Source: an uncultured Bacilli bacterium
GTDB lineage: Bacteria > Bacillota_I > Bacilli_A > RF39 > UBA660
Reading direction: 5' to 3'
Assembly: GCA_934086935.1 (NCBI GenBank)
Contig: CAKOIQ010000006.1
Span: forward strand, 1-64,000
Length of the DNA: 64,000 bases
A model generated the notes under the pieces. The model saw nothing but the letters and a program-made list of their open reading frames with translations. It was not told the origin of the DNA and made no database searches. Position numbers and translations under genes: made by a program. The number at the start of each line of letters is the position of its first letter. The stretch's first letter is position 1. Below are positions 33,449 to 42,086 of this stretch, in pieces.

Positions 33449-33867
33449 AATGTTTAGGAATGGACCTAGGAACTAAAACTTTAGGTCTAGCAACAAGCGA
33501 TCGCAGTGGCCTTATTGCGTCACCATATAAACTAATTAGATTTAAAAATGTTGATGATGCTGTTGATGAAGTGTTAGAAATAATTAAAAAAGAAAAAATT
33601 GAAGTTTTAGTTTTAGGATTACCTAAAAATATGGATAACACGATGGGATTTGCTTCTGAAAGAAGTTTATCTTTTAAAGAAAAATTAGAATCAAGGCAAG
33701 AATTAAAAGTAAATCTAATTGATGAAAGATTAAGTACTGTAGAAGCTGAAAACATACTAATAAATGCAGATGTTTCTCGTAAAAAAAGAAAGAATGTCAT
33801 TGATGAATTATCTGCATGTATAATTTTAGATACATATTTAAGGAAAGAGAGAAATAATAATGGATAA
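33445..33867 (+). CDS. ruvX: Putative pre-16S rRNA nuclease / Holliday junction resolvase RuvX (YqgF)
   Basis: A 140-residue RNase H-fold protein. The N-terminal acidic motif is MDLGTKTLGLATSD, the middle block is VLVLGLPKNMDNTMGF and the C-terminal block is DERLSTVEAENIL. YqgF proteins act in 16S rRNA 5' maturation and possibly recombination. Overlaps with ireB and yrzB show operon structure. Confidence 0.94.
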   Translation: MKCLGMDLGTKTLGLATSDRSGLIASPYKLIRFKNVDDAVDEVLEIIKKEKIEVLVLGLPKNMDNTMGFASERSLSFKEKLESRQELKVNLIDERLSTVEAENILINADVSRKKRKNVIDELSACIILDTYLRKERNNNG

Positions 33868-34147
33868 AAGTAGTGGAAAATTTACAATAACAAATAATAA
33901 AGGTGAAGAATTAGTTTGTGATGTTTTATTTACCTTTGACGATGATAAATTTAAGAAGAGTTACATTGTTTTTACAGACAACTCTTTAGATGAAAATGGA
34001 AATATTAAAGTATACGCAAATACTTTTGATCCAACTGGTAAAGATCCAGATTTAGGTAAAATAGAAACCGAAGAAGAATGGGAAAATATTGAAAAACTCC
34101 TATCATCATTACAAGAGAAAATAGGTGATGATAGTGCCAAAAACTAG
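33860..34147 (+). CDS. yrzB: DUF1292 (YrzB) family protein
   Basis: A 95-residue acidic protein. It has the DUF1292 pattern: an N-terminal strand pair (GKFTITNNKGEELVCDVLFT), SYIVFTDNS, and an acidic C-terminus (ETEEEWENIEKLL). Function is unknown, but its place after ruvX and before mltG is conserved in Bacilli. It overlaps both neighbours. Confidence 0.88.
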   Translation: MDKSSGKFTITNNKGEELVCDVLFTFDDDKFKKSYIVFTDNSLDENGNIKVYANTFDPTGKDPDLGKIETEEEWENIEKLLSSLQEKIGDDSAKN

Positions 34148-35231
34148 TAGTAAACACTCAATTAGTAAATGGTTAATTATTTTATTTGGAATCATAATTG
34201 CCGGACTAATTGCAGTTATAGTTATATCAAGTATTTATCTATCACCAATAGATAAAAATGAAGAAGGAAATATCGTATTTGTAGTAGAACAAGGTGCTAG
34301 TAAAAACTCCATTGCTGAAAAACTTGAAAAAGAAGGTTTAATTAGAAATGCGTTATTCTTTAAAGTATACATTAAATTAAATAGTACTAAAGAACTATAT
34401 GCAGGAAGTTATAATTTATCTAAAAGTATGAGTGTTGATGAAATAATTAACGTTTTAAATAGTAATACTTCCATTGAAAACGAAGGAATTTCCGTAACAT
34501 TCATTGAAGGTAAAAGATTTACTGATTATGCTAAAATAATAAGTGATAACTTTAACTATACAATAGACGAAGTAAAAGAAACAGCATCAAATGAAGCGTT
34601 TTTAAATAAATTAATAAATAATTATTGGTTCATAACTGAAGATATTAAGAGTGATAAAATATATTATCCGTTAGAGGGTTACTTATTCCCAGACACTTAT
34701 AACTTTAAGAAAAATGCAACCATAGAAGAAATCTTAACTAAAATGGTTAAAACTATGGGAGAAAAACTTGATGTATATAAAGAAGAAATTAATTTATCTA
34801 GTTTAAGTATTCATCAATTATTGACATTAGCATCTATTGTTGAATTAGAAGGTGCTGGAAGTGATGACCGTGCTGGTGTTGCCGGAGTATTTTATAATCG
34901 TATTGATGCAGGATGGACTTTAGGATCAGATGTTACAACTTATTACGGTGTTCAAAAAAACTTTAATAAAGATTTATCAATGAGTAATTTAAAAGCATGT
35001 AATGGTTATAATACAAGAGCTGAAAGTTCATGTCCGATTAAAGGATTACCAGTTGGACCAATTTGTAGTCCAAGCCTAAACTCAATCTCATCAACAATCG
35101 AGCCAAAGAAAAACGACTATTTCTATTTTGTCGCTGATAAAAATAAAAAAACTTATTTTAGTAAAACATATAATGAACATACAAAAGTAGTATCAAACTT
35201 AAAAAAAGAAGGACTATGGTATCAATATTAA
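34134..35231 (+). CDS. mltG: Endolytic murein transglycosylase MltG
   Basis: A 365-residue membrane enzyme that cleaves nascent glycan strands and limits their length. A transmembrane segment (about 12-34) is followed by a LysM-like region (GNIVFVVEQGASKNSIAEKL) and the YceG catalytic domain with LEGYLFPDTYNF, ASIVELEG (catalytic Glu), AGVAGVFYNRI and KGLPVGPICSPS. GTG 34134 is chosen for AGGTGAT 5 nt upstream; ATG 34128 is an alternative. It overlaps yrzB. Confidence 0.93.
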   Translation: MPKTSSKHSISKWLIILFGIIIAGLIAVIVISSIYLSPIDKNEEGNIVFVVEQGASKNSIAEKLEKEGLIRNALFFKVYIKLNSTKELYAGSYNLSKSMSVDEIINVLNSNTSIENEGISVTFIEGKRFTDYAKIISDNFNYTIDEVKETASNEAFLNKLINNYWFITEDIKSDKIYYPLEGYLFPDTYNFKKNATIEEILTKMVKTMGEKLDVYKEEINLSSLSIHQLLTLASIVELEGAGSDDRAGVAGVFYNRIDAGWTLGSDVTTYYGVQKNFNKDLSMSNLKACNGYNTRAESSCPIKGLPVGPICSPSLNSISSTIEPKKNDYFYFVADKNKKTYFSKTYNEHTKVVSNLKKEGLWYQY

Positions 35232-35245
35232 CCATAGTCCTTTTT
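35209..35245 (+). terminator. Terminator after mltG
   Basis: Stem AAGGACTATGGT / ACCATAGTCCTT over a 10-nt loop that holds the mltG stop, then a T run. Confidence 0.88.
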
Positions 35246-35251
35246 AACCAT

Positions 35252-35281
35252 TTGCTTTCATAAAATATAATGTGATATAAT
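35252..35281 (+). promoter_or_regulatory. trmR promoter
   Basis: TTGCTT (35252-35257), 18-bp spacer, TGA-TATAAT (35276-35281), 19 nt upstream of the GTG start of trmR. Confidence 0.7.
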
Positions 35282-35299
35282 ACGAAGTAGGTGATTTTT

Positions 35300-35899
35300 G
35301 TGAAAGAAACCATATTAGCAATGGAACGTTATGCCGAAGCAAATAATGTTCCAATTATTGAACTAGATTCAATTAAATTTATCATGAAATATATTAAAAT
35401 GAATAATGTTAAAAGTGTTTTAGAAATCGGTACAGCTATTGGTTATTCAGCTATCCTTATGGCTAATGCTACACCAGAAGTTGAAATTACAACCATTGAA
35501 AGAGATGAAAAAAGATATCGTGAAGCCGTTAAAAATGTTAATGCCTGTGGCTTAGATAAAAGAATCGATATTGTTTATAATGATGCTCTAGAAGTAAATT
35601 TAGCTGGACATTCATATGATTTAATCTTTATTGATGCTGCTAAAGGTGGATATATTAAATATTTTGAAAAATTCTGTAATTATTTAAACCCAGGTGGAGT
35701 TATTATTACGGATAACTTAAAATTCCATGGTTTAGTAAATAATAAAGGAACAATTAAAAGTAAAAATTTAAGAGGAATCGTAGATAAAATTGAAAAATAC
35801 ATTGAATTTCTAAATCAAAATAAAGATTACATAACTAAATTTTATGACATAGGAGATGGCTTATCTGTAAGCTTTAAACGTAATAATGATAAAAAATAG
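35300..35899 (+). CDS. trmR: tRNA 5-hydroxyuridine methyltransferase TrmR (YrrM)
   Basis: A 199-residue class I SAM O-methyltransferase. Motif I is SVLEIGTAIGYSAILMA, followed by the acidic ITTIERDE, LIFIDAAKGGY (metal-binding) and VIITDNLKFHG. TrmR methylates ho5U34 of tRNA to mo5U34. The two U32 genes downstream encode the hydroxylation step, so the whole wobble pathway is encoded here. GTG 35300 lies 5 nt after AGGTGA. Confidence 0.88.
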   Translation: MKETILAMERYAEANNVPIIELDSIKFIMKYIKMNNVKSVLEIGTAIGYSAILMANATPEVEITTIERDEKRYREAVKNVNACGLDKRIDIVYNDALEVNLAGHSYDLIFIDAAKGGYIKYFEKFCNYLNPGGVIITDNLKFHGLVNNKGTIKSKNLRGIVDKIEKYIEFLNQNKDYITKFYDIGDGLSVSFKRNNDKK

Positions 35900-36683
35900 T
35901 AAATTATTAGTTCGTATAAATAATTTATCTGAAATAGAAGAATATAAGAAAGTAGGTATAACTAACTTTCTTTTTCCATTAAAAGGGTACTCAATTGGGT
36001 ATAATTCTTTTAATTTAGATGAACTTAAAAATTTAGATATTAATGTATATTTGTTAATTAATCGTGTTTTTGAAAATAAAGATTGTGATTCTTTTAAAAA
36101 TATTATCAATGATTTATTATTTGTAAATGGTATTTTTTATGAAGATATTGGTGTCTATCATATGTTAAAGGATACTGGTATTAATTTAATTTGGAATCAA
36201 TCTCATTTTGTTACTAATGTAAGATCTATTAATATATGGCTTGATAAAGTTTATAGTGTTTGTTTATCTAATGAATTAGAACATTCAGAATTAGATTATA
36301 TTTTAGCAAATTCTAGCAAAGAAGTTGTTTTACCTATTTTAGGCCTTAATATGGCTATGTATTCTCGTAGATATCTATTATCATATTATAATGAATATAA
36401 AGGTTTAAAAGACGTTAAAAAGGGTATTTTAAGAACTAATAATGATATAGAATTCTTAGCTATTGAAAATAATTATGGTACAGTTCTTTTCTATCATAAA
36501 TATTTTAACCTAATAGATAAACTAAATACTATAGATGATAGTAAGATATTATTTTATTACATTGATCCTAATGAATTAACTCCAAATGATATAAAAGAAG
36601 CATTAAATGGTAAACACTTTAATGAAGATAATAGATTTTATGAAAATAAAACTATTTATAGAATAGGTGATATCAATGGTTGA
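35886..36683 (+). CDS. trhP1: U32-family tRNA hydroxylation protein (YrrN/TrhP1-like)
   Basis: A 265-residue member of the U32 family, shorter and more divergent than its neighbour. The N-terminal TIM-barrel start is LLVRINNLSEIEEYKKVGIT; the later segment LPILGLNMAMYSRRYLLSYY matches the YrrN type. The call rests heavily on position: trmR-yrrN-yrrO is the conserved order. TrhP proteins are needed for prephenate-dependent ho5U34 formation. It overlaps trmR by 14 nt and trhP2 by 8 nt. Confidence 0.75.
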   Translation: MIKNSKLLVRINNLSEIEEYKKVGITNFLFPLKGYSIGYNSFNLDELKNLDINVYLLINRVFENKDCDSFKNIINDLLFVNGIFYEDIGVYHMLKDTGINLIWNQSHFVTNVRSINIWLDKVYSVCLSNELEHSELDYILANSSKEVVLPILGLNMAMYSRRYLLSYYNEYKGLKDVKKGILRTNNDIEFLAIENNYGTVLFYHKYFNLIDKLNTIDDSKILFYYIDPNELTPNDIKEALNGKHFNEDNRFYENKTIYRIGDING

Positions 36684-37869
36684 GTTATTAAGTCCAGCAG
36701 GTGATTTTGAAAAATTAAAAATTGCTTTTCACTATGGAGCTGATGCAGTTTACTTTGGTGGTCAAAATTTTGGTTTAAGAGCTAATGCTAAAAACTTTTC
36801 CAACGAAGAAATTAAACAAGCAGTTGAATATGCTCATAGTTTAAATAAAAAAGTATATATAACTGTAAATATTATTTTGCATGATGAAAATATTGATGGT
36901 TTAAAAGAATATTTATTATATTTAAATGAAGTAGGTGTTGATGCCATTATTGCTAGTGACATCTATATCATGCATTTATGGAAAGAATTAAATTTAAATA
37001 CTGAATTACACGTTTCAACTCAAGCAAGTACTCTAAATAAAGAAGCAGCTTTATTTTATAAAGAATTAGGTGCTAAAAGAGTAGTTCTTGCTCGTGAATG
37101 CTCTAAAGAAGACATTAAAGAAATTAAAGAAATTACCAGTCTAGATATTGAAGCCTTCATACATGGTGCTATGTGTACATCAATAAGTGGACGTTGTATT
37201 ATGAGTAACTATGCTACTAATCGTGATGCTAATCGTGGTGGATGTGCCCAAATATGTCGTTGGTCATTTACTTATGAAGATGATAATCAAAATAAATTAT
37301 CAGATACATATCAAATGTGTCCTAAAGATTTAAATATGGTTCAAAATATTAAAGATATGATTGATATTGGAGTTAATTCATTTAAAATTGAAGGAAGAAT
37401 GCGTTCAATTTATTATATAGCTACTATCCTTTTATCGTATCGTAAAATAATTGATAGTATTAAAAATAATACTTTAACTGATGAATTAACTTCTTATTAT
37501 CTTAAAGTATTAAATAGATGTGCTAATCGTGAAAGTGTACCTCAATTCTTTAATACATTTCCAACAATTAAAGAACAATATTATACAGATGGTAAAAATG
37601 AAGTGTCAAATCAAGACTTTTTAGCTATTGTTAAATCTAATGATAATGGTATTGTAACTTTTGAACAAAGAAATTATTTTGAAAAAGGCACAAAAGTGCA
37701 ATTTATTAGTCCTAATTTTGATACTTTAGACTATACTATAGAAGAAATTTATAATGAGGATATGTTACCTATAGAAAAAGCAAATCAAGCTCAAATGACC
37801 TTTAAAATGCGTATAAATTTACCTTTACAGGAAAACGATATAATGCGTTTAAAAGTGTTTGACAAATAA
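36676..37869 (+). CDS. trhP2: U32-family tRNA hydroxylation protein (YrrO/TrhP2)
   Basis: A 397-residue U32 family protein. Signatures are ELLSPAGDFEKLKIAFHYGA, DAVYFGGQNFGLRA, and the cysteine-rich block HGAMCTSISGRCIMS with GGCAQICRWSF and the later MCPKDLNM. These Cys probably bind an iron-sulfur cluster. It acts with TrhP1 upstream of TrmR in mo5U34 biosynthesis. ATG 36676 follows AGGTGA by 5 nt. In Bacillus udk comes next; here greA follows directly. Confidence 0.92.
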   Translation: MVELLSPAGDFEKLKIAFHYGADAVYFGGQNFGLRANAKNFSNEEIKQAVEYAHSLNKKVYITVNIILHDENIDGLKEYLLYLNEVGVDAIIASDIYIMHLWKELNLNTELHVSTQASTLNKEAALFYKELGAKRVVLARECSKEDIKEIKEITSLDIEAFIHGAMCTSISGRCIMSNYATNRDANRGGCAQICRWSFTYEDDNQNKLSDTYQMCPKDLNMVQNIKDMIDIGVNSFKIEGRMRSIYYIATILLSYRKIIDSIKNNTLTDELTSYYLKVLNRCANRESVPQFFNTFPTIKEQYYTDGKNEVSNQDFLAIVKSNDNGIVTFEQRNYFEKGTKVQFISPNFDTLDYTIEEIYNEDMLPIEKANQAQMTFKMRINLPLQENDIMRLKVFDK

Positions 37870-37922
37870 CTACTTTTATAGTATTCTTATTTAAGTTTAT
37901 TTTTAAAGGAGATTTGATTTAA

Positions 37923-38390
37923 ATGTCAAAAAAAGATATATTATTAACTAGTGAAGGTTTTCTTGAATTGGAAGAAGAATTAGATAACCTTAAAAATGTT
38001 AGAAGACCTAAAGTTATCGAAGCAATTAAAGATGCCAGAGCTCAAGGAGACTTATCTGAAAATGCTGACTATGATGCTGCTAGAAATGAACAAGCCGAAG
38101 TAGAAGGTAGAATTAAACAAATAGAATTTATGTTAGCTAATGCTCAAATAATAGAAAAAACTTCTGATCATATAGTAGATTTAGGTTCAACAGTAACTAT
38201 TTCTTATGTAGATGATGATGAAGAAGAAGTATATAATATTGTAGGTAGAATGGAAGCTGATCCATTTGAAAATAAAATATCAAACGAATCACCAATCGGT
38301 AAAGCTATCATTGGTAAAAAAGAAGGAGACACAATCGATGTTGAATCTCCAACTGGTTCATATCAAATAAAAATCGTTAAGGTTGCTTAA
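37923..38390 (+). CDS. greA: Transcription elongation factor GreA
   Basis: A 155-residue factor that rescues backtracked RNA polymerase by stimulating transcript cleavage. The N-terminal coiled coil carries LTSEGFLELEEELDNL and the basic/acidic tip ARAQGDLSENADYDAAR. The C-terminal FKBP-like domain has SNESPIGKAIIGKKEGD. Strong RBS AAAGGAGA. Confidence 0.97.
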   Translation: MSKKDILLTSEGFLELEEELDNLKNVRRPKVIEAIKDARAQGDLSENADYDAARNEQAEVEGRIKQIEFMLANAQIIEKTSDHIVDLGSTVTISYVDDDEEEVYNIVGRMEADPFENKISNESPIGKAIIGKKEGDTIDVESPTGSYQIKIVKVA

Positions 38391-38400
38391 CGATTTTTTT
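38369..38400. terminator. Bidirectional terminator between greA and a minus-strand gene
   Basis: Stem AAATCGTTAA / TTAACGATTT with a 6-nt loop. A runs on the left and T runs on the right allow it to serve both convergent genes. Confidence 0.88.
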
Positions 38401-38402
38401 AA

Positions 38403-39533
38403 TTAAAATTTAAATTCTTCATCTATTTCACTTTGTTTATTTTGCATAATAGGAAGTTCAGCTTTAGCTGAAGTTAAGAACTTAACTTTAGAAAGTAAAG
38501 TTGCAACTACCATATCATTTTCCGCAACTTCACGCATATCTTCTTCATCACAGTAAGTAACACCACTATAAGAATAAATACCATCTAAGAAACTACCCAT
38601 AATAGTTTTACCTTTAGCATCATATTGCATTATTAAACTAATCATATCCTTCTTAATAATTAAAGTAGAAGAACTCATAGCTTCCTCATCATTGCCATAA
38701 ACAAATCCTTTAGAAAAAGCTACAACAGAATGTTTATCAGAACCAAGACTTATACGTACAATAGAATCACCACCTAAAAAATCTTCTTTAGAAGTAAGAA
38801 CTACTGTACTAGGAGTACTCATATTCTCATCTACAACATAACCATCAAAATATAAAATAGTATTTAAATCTTCTATTACTTTATCACTTAAAAATAATTT
38901 TTCCTTTAAAGCTTTATTAATCATCAAACTATCCCCCTCTAAAACATTAACTTTAGCATTTTTCATTGCTTCATAAGATTTTTTATTACATAATTGTTCA
39001 AACATAATTCTACTAGTTAAAAATTTAACCTTTAAATTATTAAACATCTCATCGCCTAATAGATTTCTTAATTCTTCATTTGAAATCACCACATCAGGTT
39101 CAATACCTGCTTCTTTAAGAAACTTTTTATCACAAATACTAAATCCTAATTTATCATTGCCATAAAAACTAAAACCATCTTGATCAGATAATCTTGCAGT
39201 TACTTCTCTTAACTCTCCATCATAATTAGCATATCCTGTAATTAATAAATTAAATTTATCACCACTATTTAATGCTACTTCACAAGAAATACCTTTATAT
39301 TTAGAATCTTTCATAATATCAAAACCTGCTTGAATCTTAATAACATTTTTACTTGTTAATTCCATTAAGATATATGATTTATCGTCATTAGGTTTTTTAA
39401 GCATTAATTTATTACTTGATTGTATGCCACTTTCAGTTTGAACTAATTCATAATCATCTAATGAAATAACTGAATTAATTATATCCATTGATTCATCAAG
39501 TAAATGAAAAAATCTTTGAACATATTCTTTCAT
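38403..39533 (-). CDS. Unknown 376-residue protein convergent with greA
   Basis: I do not recognise the family. The protein is soluble and acidic. A helical N-terminus (KEYVQRFFHLLDESMDIINS) precedes beta-rich stretches (LMLKKPNDDKSYILMELTSK, STLIIKKDMISLIMQYDAKG). Two halves look loosely alike (KVKFLTSRIMFE and KVKFLTSAKAEL), hinting at an internal duplication. Start ATG 39533 has GAGGG 5 nt upstream; in-frame ATGs further out (39545 and beyond) lack a clear RBS. It shares the greA terminator and is divergent from tig. Confidence 0.65.
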   Translation of the reverse strand: MKEYVQRFFHLLDESMDIINSVISLDDYELVQTESGIQSSNKLMLKKPNDDKSYILMELTSKNVIKIQAGFDIMKDSKYKGISCEVALNSGDKFNLLITGYANYDGELREVTARLSDQDGFSFYGNDKLGFSICDKKFLKEAGIEPDVVISNEELRNLLGDEMFNNLKVKFLTSRIMFEQLCNKKSYEAMKNAKVNVLEGDSLMINKALKEKLFLSDKVIEDLNTILYFDGYVVDENMSTPSTVVLTSKEDFLGGDSIVRISLGSDKHSVVAFSKGFVYGNDEEAMSSSTLIIKKDMISLIMQYDAKGKTIMGSFLDGIYSYSGVTYCDEEDMREVAENDMVVATLLSKVKFLTSAKAELPIMQNKQSEIDEEFKF

Positions 39534-39598
39534 ACTATCCCTCATTTCCAGGTGACTATAATAACACAAATTAAAAAGATAAACAATAGTTTTTGTTG

Positions 39599-39627
39599 TT
39601 GCATTAAATCGCGAGATAAAGTATAAT
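39599..39627 (+). promoter_or_regulatory. tig promoter
   Basis: TTGCAT (39599-39604), 17-bp spacer, TATAAT (39622-39627), 29 nt before the trigger-factor start, which has AAAGGAGAG. Confidence 0.8.
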
Positions 39628-39655
39628 AAAAGGGCTTAAAGGAGAGAAAATATAA

Positions 39656-40900
39656 ATGAAAAATGTAAAAGAAGTAACAATTCGTTTAGAAAAAGAAGAA
39701 TGGACTAAAGCCCTAGATAAAGCTTTCAATAATAAGAAAAAAGATTTAAAAGTTGATGGTTTTAGAAAAGGAAGTTGTCCTAAAGATATCTATATCAAAA
39801 AATTTGGTATTGAATCATTATTTATGGATGCTGTTGATTTATCTATTAATGATGCATATCATAAAGCTTTAGAAGAATCTAAAGCAGTTCCTGTATGTGA
39901 ACCAAAATTAGATATTACATCTATTAATGCTGATGGTGTAGAATTCAAATTCACAATCATTGAAAAACCAGAAGTTAAATTAGGTAAATATAAAGCATTA
40001 GGTATCAAAAAAGAAACAGCTAAAGTAACTAAAGAAGAAGTAGAACATGAAATTACTCACTTACAAGAACATTTAGCTGATATCGTTGAATTAGAAGAAG
40101 GAACAGTTGAAGAAGGTAACACTGCTGTTATTGACTTTGAAGGTTATGTAGATGGTAAAAAATTAGATGGTGGTACAGGTACTAACTATCCACTTGAAAT
40201 CGGTTCTCACACATTTATTCCTGGCTTTGAAGAAGGAATAGTTGGAATGAAAATAGGTGAAGAAAAAGAGTTAAACTTAAAATTCCCAGAAGAATATGTA
40301 GATAATTTAAAAGGAAAAGACGTTACTTTCAAAGTTAAAGTAACTAAAATTAAAAAAAGAGTATTACCAGAAATAAATGAAGACTTCTTTAAAGATTTAG
40401 GTTATGAAAACGTTAAAACTAAAGAAGAATTAGAAAAAGAAGTTGAAAAACACTTAACAGAACATAAAGAAGTAGATGCTGAAAACAAATACATCGGTGA
40501 ATTATTAAATAAAGCTATCGAAAATATGGAAGTAGAAGTAAATCCAGAAATTATTGATGAAGAAATAAATCGTATGTTAAATCAATATCGTGATGAATTA
40601 AAAATGCAAGGAATTACTTTGGAACAATACTTAGAATTTACTAAAACAACTATGGAAAGTCTAAAGAAAATGATGGAACCAGAAGCAATCAATAGAATTA
40701 AATCAAGATATTTATTAGAAGCAATTGCTGAAAAAGAAAAAATTGAAATTACTGCTGAAGAAACAAAAACTGAAACAACAGCTATGGCTAAAAAATATGA
40801 AGTATCTGAAGAAGATCTATTACAAATGATCGGTGGAGAAGATATGATTAGCTATGACTTAAAAATGCGTAAAGCTTTAGAAATACTTAAAAATAACTAA
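39656..40900 (+). CDS. tig: Trigger factor (ribosome-associated chaperone)
   Basis: A 414-residue chaperone that meets nascent chains at the ribosome exit. The N-terminal ribosome-binding domain has VDGFRKGSCPKDIYIKKFG, a variant of the usual GFRxGK(V/A)P signature with Ser-Cys in place of Lys-Val/Ala. The FKBP prolyl isomerase domain has TAVIDFEGYVDGKKLDGG and FIPGFEEGIVGMKIGEEK. The C-terminal helical arms follow. Length is slightly short of the usual 430. Confidence 0.95.
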   Translation: MKNVKEVTIRLEKEEWTKALDKAFNNKKKDLKVDGFRKGSCPKDIYIKKFGIESLFMDAVDLSINDAYHKALEESKAVPVCEPKLDITSINADGVEFKFTIIEKPEVKLGKYKALGIKKETAKVTKEEVEHEITHLQEHLADIVELEEGTVEEGNTAVIDFEGYVDGKKLDGGTGTNYPLEIGSHTFIPGFEEGIVGMKIGEEKELNLKFPEEYVDNLKGKDVTFKVKVTKIKKRVLPEINEDFFKDLGYENVKTKEELEKEVEKHLTEHKEVDAENKYIGELLNKAIENMEVEVNPEIIDEEINRMLNQYRDELKMQGITLEQYLEFTKTTMESLKKMMEPEAINRIKSRYLLEAIAEKEKIEITAEETKTETTAMAKKYEVSEEDLLQMIGGEDMISYDLKMRKALEILKNN

Positions 40901-40923
40901 GCCTTAATCAAGGCTTTTTCTTT
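40899..40923 (+). terminator. Terminator after tig
   Basis: Stem AAGCCTT / AAGGCTT, loop AATC, T run. Confidence 0.85.
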
Positions 40924-40970
40924 TGCATTAATTTATAATCTATTATATAATGAATTAAGGTGGTAAAAAT

Positions 40971-42086
40971 ATGAAGTTATACCAAATTAAAGAAAACCCT
41001 TTAATTAAATGCAATAAAGAAATAAAAGAGTATTTAGATACTGATTATATCTATATACCTTACGATAAAGATTATGAATTAAAAATAAAAAATCATGAAC
41101 TAGTAAACCTAAATAGTATCATCTTAACTAATAAAGATAAAAAAGTTTATAGTCCTGTTTCTGGTGATATCATGGGACTATGTGAAACTATAATTAATGG
41201 TCGCTTGTCCAAAGCAATAGTCATTGAAAATGATTTTAAAGAAACTAGTAAATTAAGAGGTAGTAAAAAAGATATCAGTACTTATTCAAAAGAAGAACTA
41301 TTACAATTAATTAAAGAGTATAATGCCTATTTAAAACCATTAAATAAATCAAATCTAATAATAAATGGAATAGACTATGAACCATACGAAGAAACCCTAA
41401 GTTACTTAATAAGTGCTCATACTGATGAAATCCTAGAATGTATTGATGCTCTATGTAAAATTCTAGAAATAGATAAATGTTACTTTGCTATTAAAAACAA
41501 CGATCAAGATAACGTCATAACTCTAGTTAATCAAATTGGTACATATCCTAATATTGATTTAAAACTTTTACCAGATTTATATCCATCCGGTCATCCAAAA
41601 GTCTTATTAAATGAATTTCATCTAGAAGAAGAAAATACTGCTGTCTTAACCGTTGAAGACATCTATGCCATCTATACCGTTTTAAAACGTAAAAGACCAA
41701 TCAGGGAAAAACTAATCACTGTCTCAGGCAACTTACTAACTAAATCAAAAGTAATGAAAGTTAAAATAGGCACAAACATCAAAGATATTCTTGAAAAAGA
41801 ATTTAAATTTAAAAGTAATGATTATCATATCATCATTAATGGCTTACTATCTGGTTATGAAATAAATAGCTTGAATGCCATTATAACCCCTGAAATAAGA
41901 AGCGTATTTATTAATACCATAGATAAATCACGATCAACTAAATGTATTAACTGTGGTTTATGTAATACTTATTGTCCAGTAGGAGCAGATCCTAAATCAG
42001 GTTATAAAATGAATGAATGCTTACACTGTAACTTATGTACATATATCTGCCCAGCTAAAAGAAATCCAGGTGATCAAAATGAATAA
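40971..42086 (+). CDS. rnfC: Rnf-type electron transport subunit C
   Basis: A 371-residue RnfC/RsxC-like protein. The N-terminal region has the biotinyl/lipoyl-like part (KKVYSPVSGDIMGLC). The middle shows the flavodoxin-like domain including LPDLYPSGHPKVLLNE. The C-terminus carries two [4Fe-4S] motifs, CINCGLCNTYCP and CLHCNLCTYICP. Rnf complexes couple ferredoxin:NAD+ electron flow to ion transport. It is shorter than usual RnfC (about 440). It overlaps rnfD by 8 nt. No rnfB, G, E or A is adjacent. Confidence 0.85.
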   Translation: MKLYQIKENPLIKCNKEIKEYLDTDYIYIPYDKDYELKIKNHELVNLNSIILTNKDKKVYSPVSGDIMGLCETIINGRLSKAIVIENDFKETSKLRGSKKDISTYSKEELLQLIKEYNAYLKPLNKSNLIINGIDYEPYEETLSYLISAHTDEILECIDALCKILEIDKCYFAIKNNDQDNVITLVNQIGTYPNIDLKLLPDLYPSGHPKVLLNEFHLEEENTAVLTVEDIYAIYTVLKRKRPIREKLITVSGNLLTKSKVMKVKIGTNIKDILEKEFKFKSNDYHIIINGLLSGYEINSLNAIITPEIRSVFINTIDKSRSTKCINCGLCNTYCPVGADPKSGYKMNECLHCNLCTYICPAKRNPGDQNE

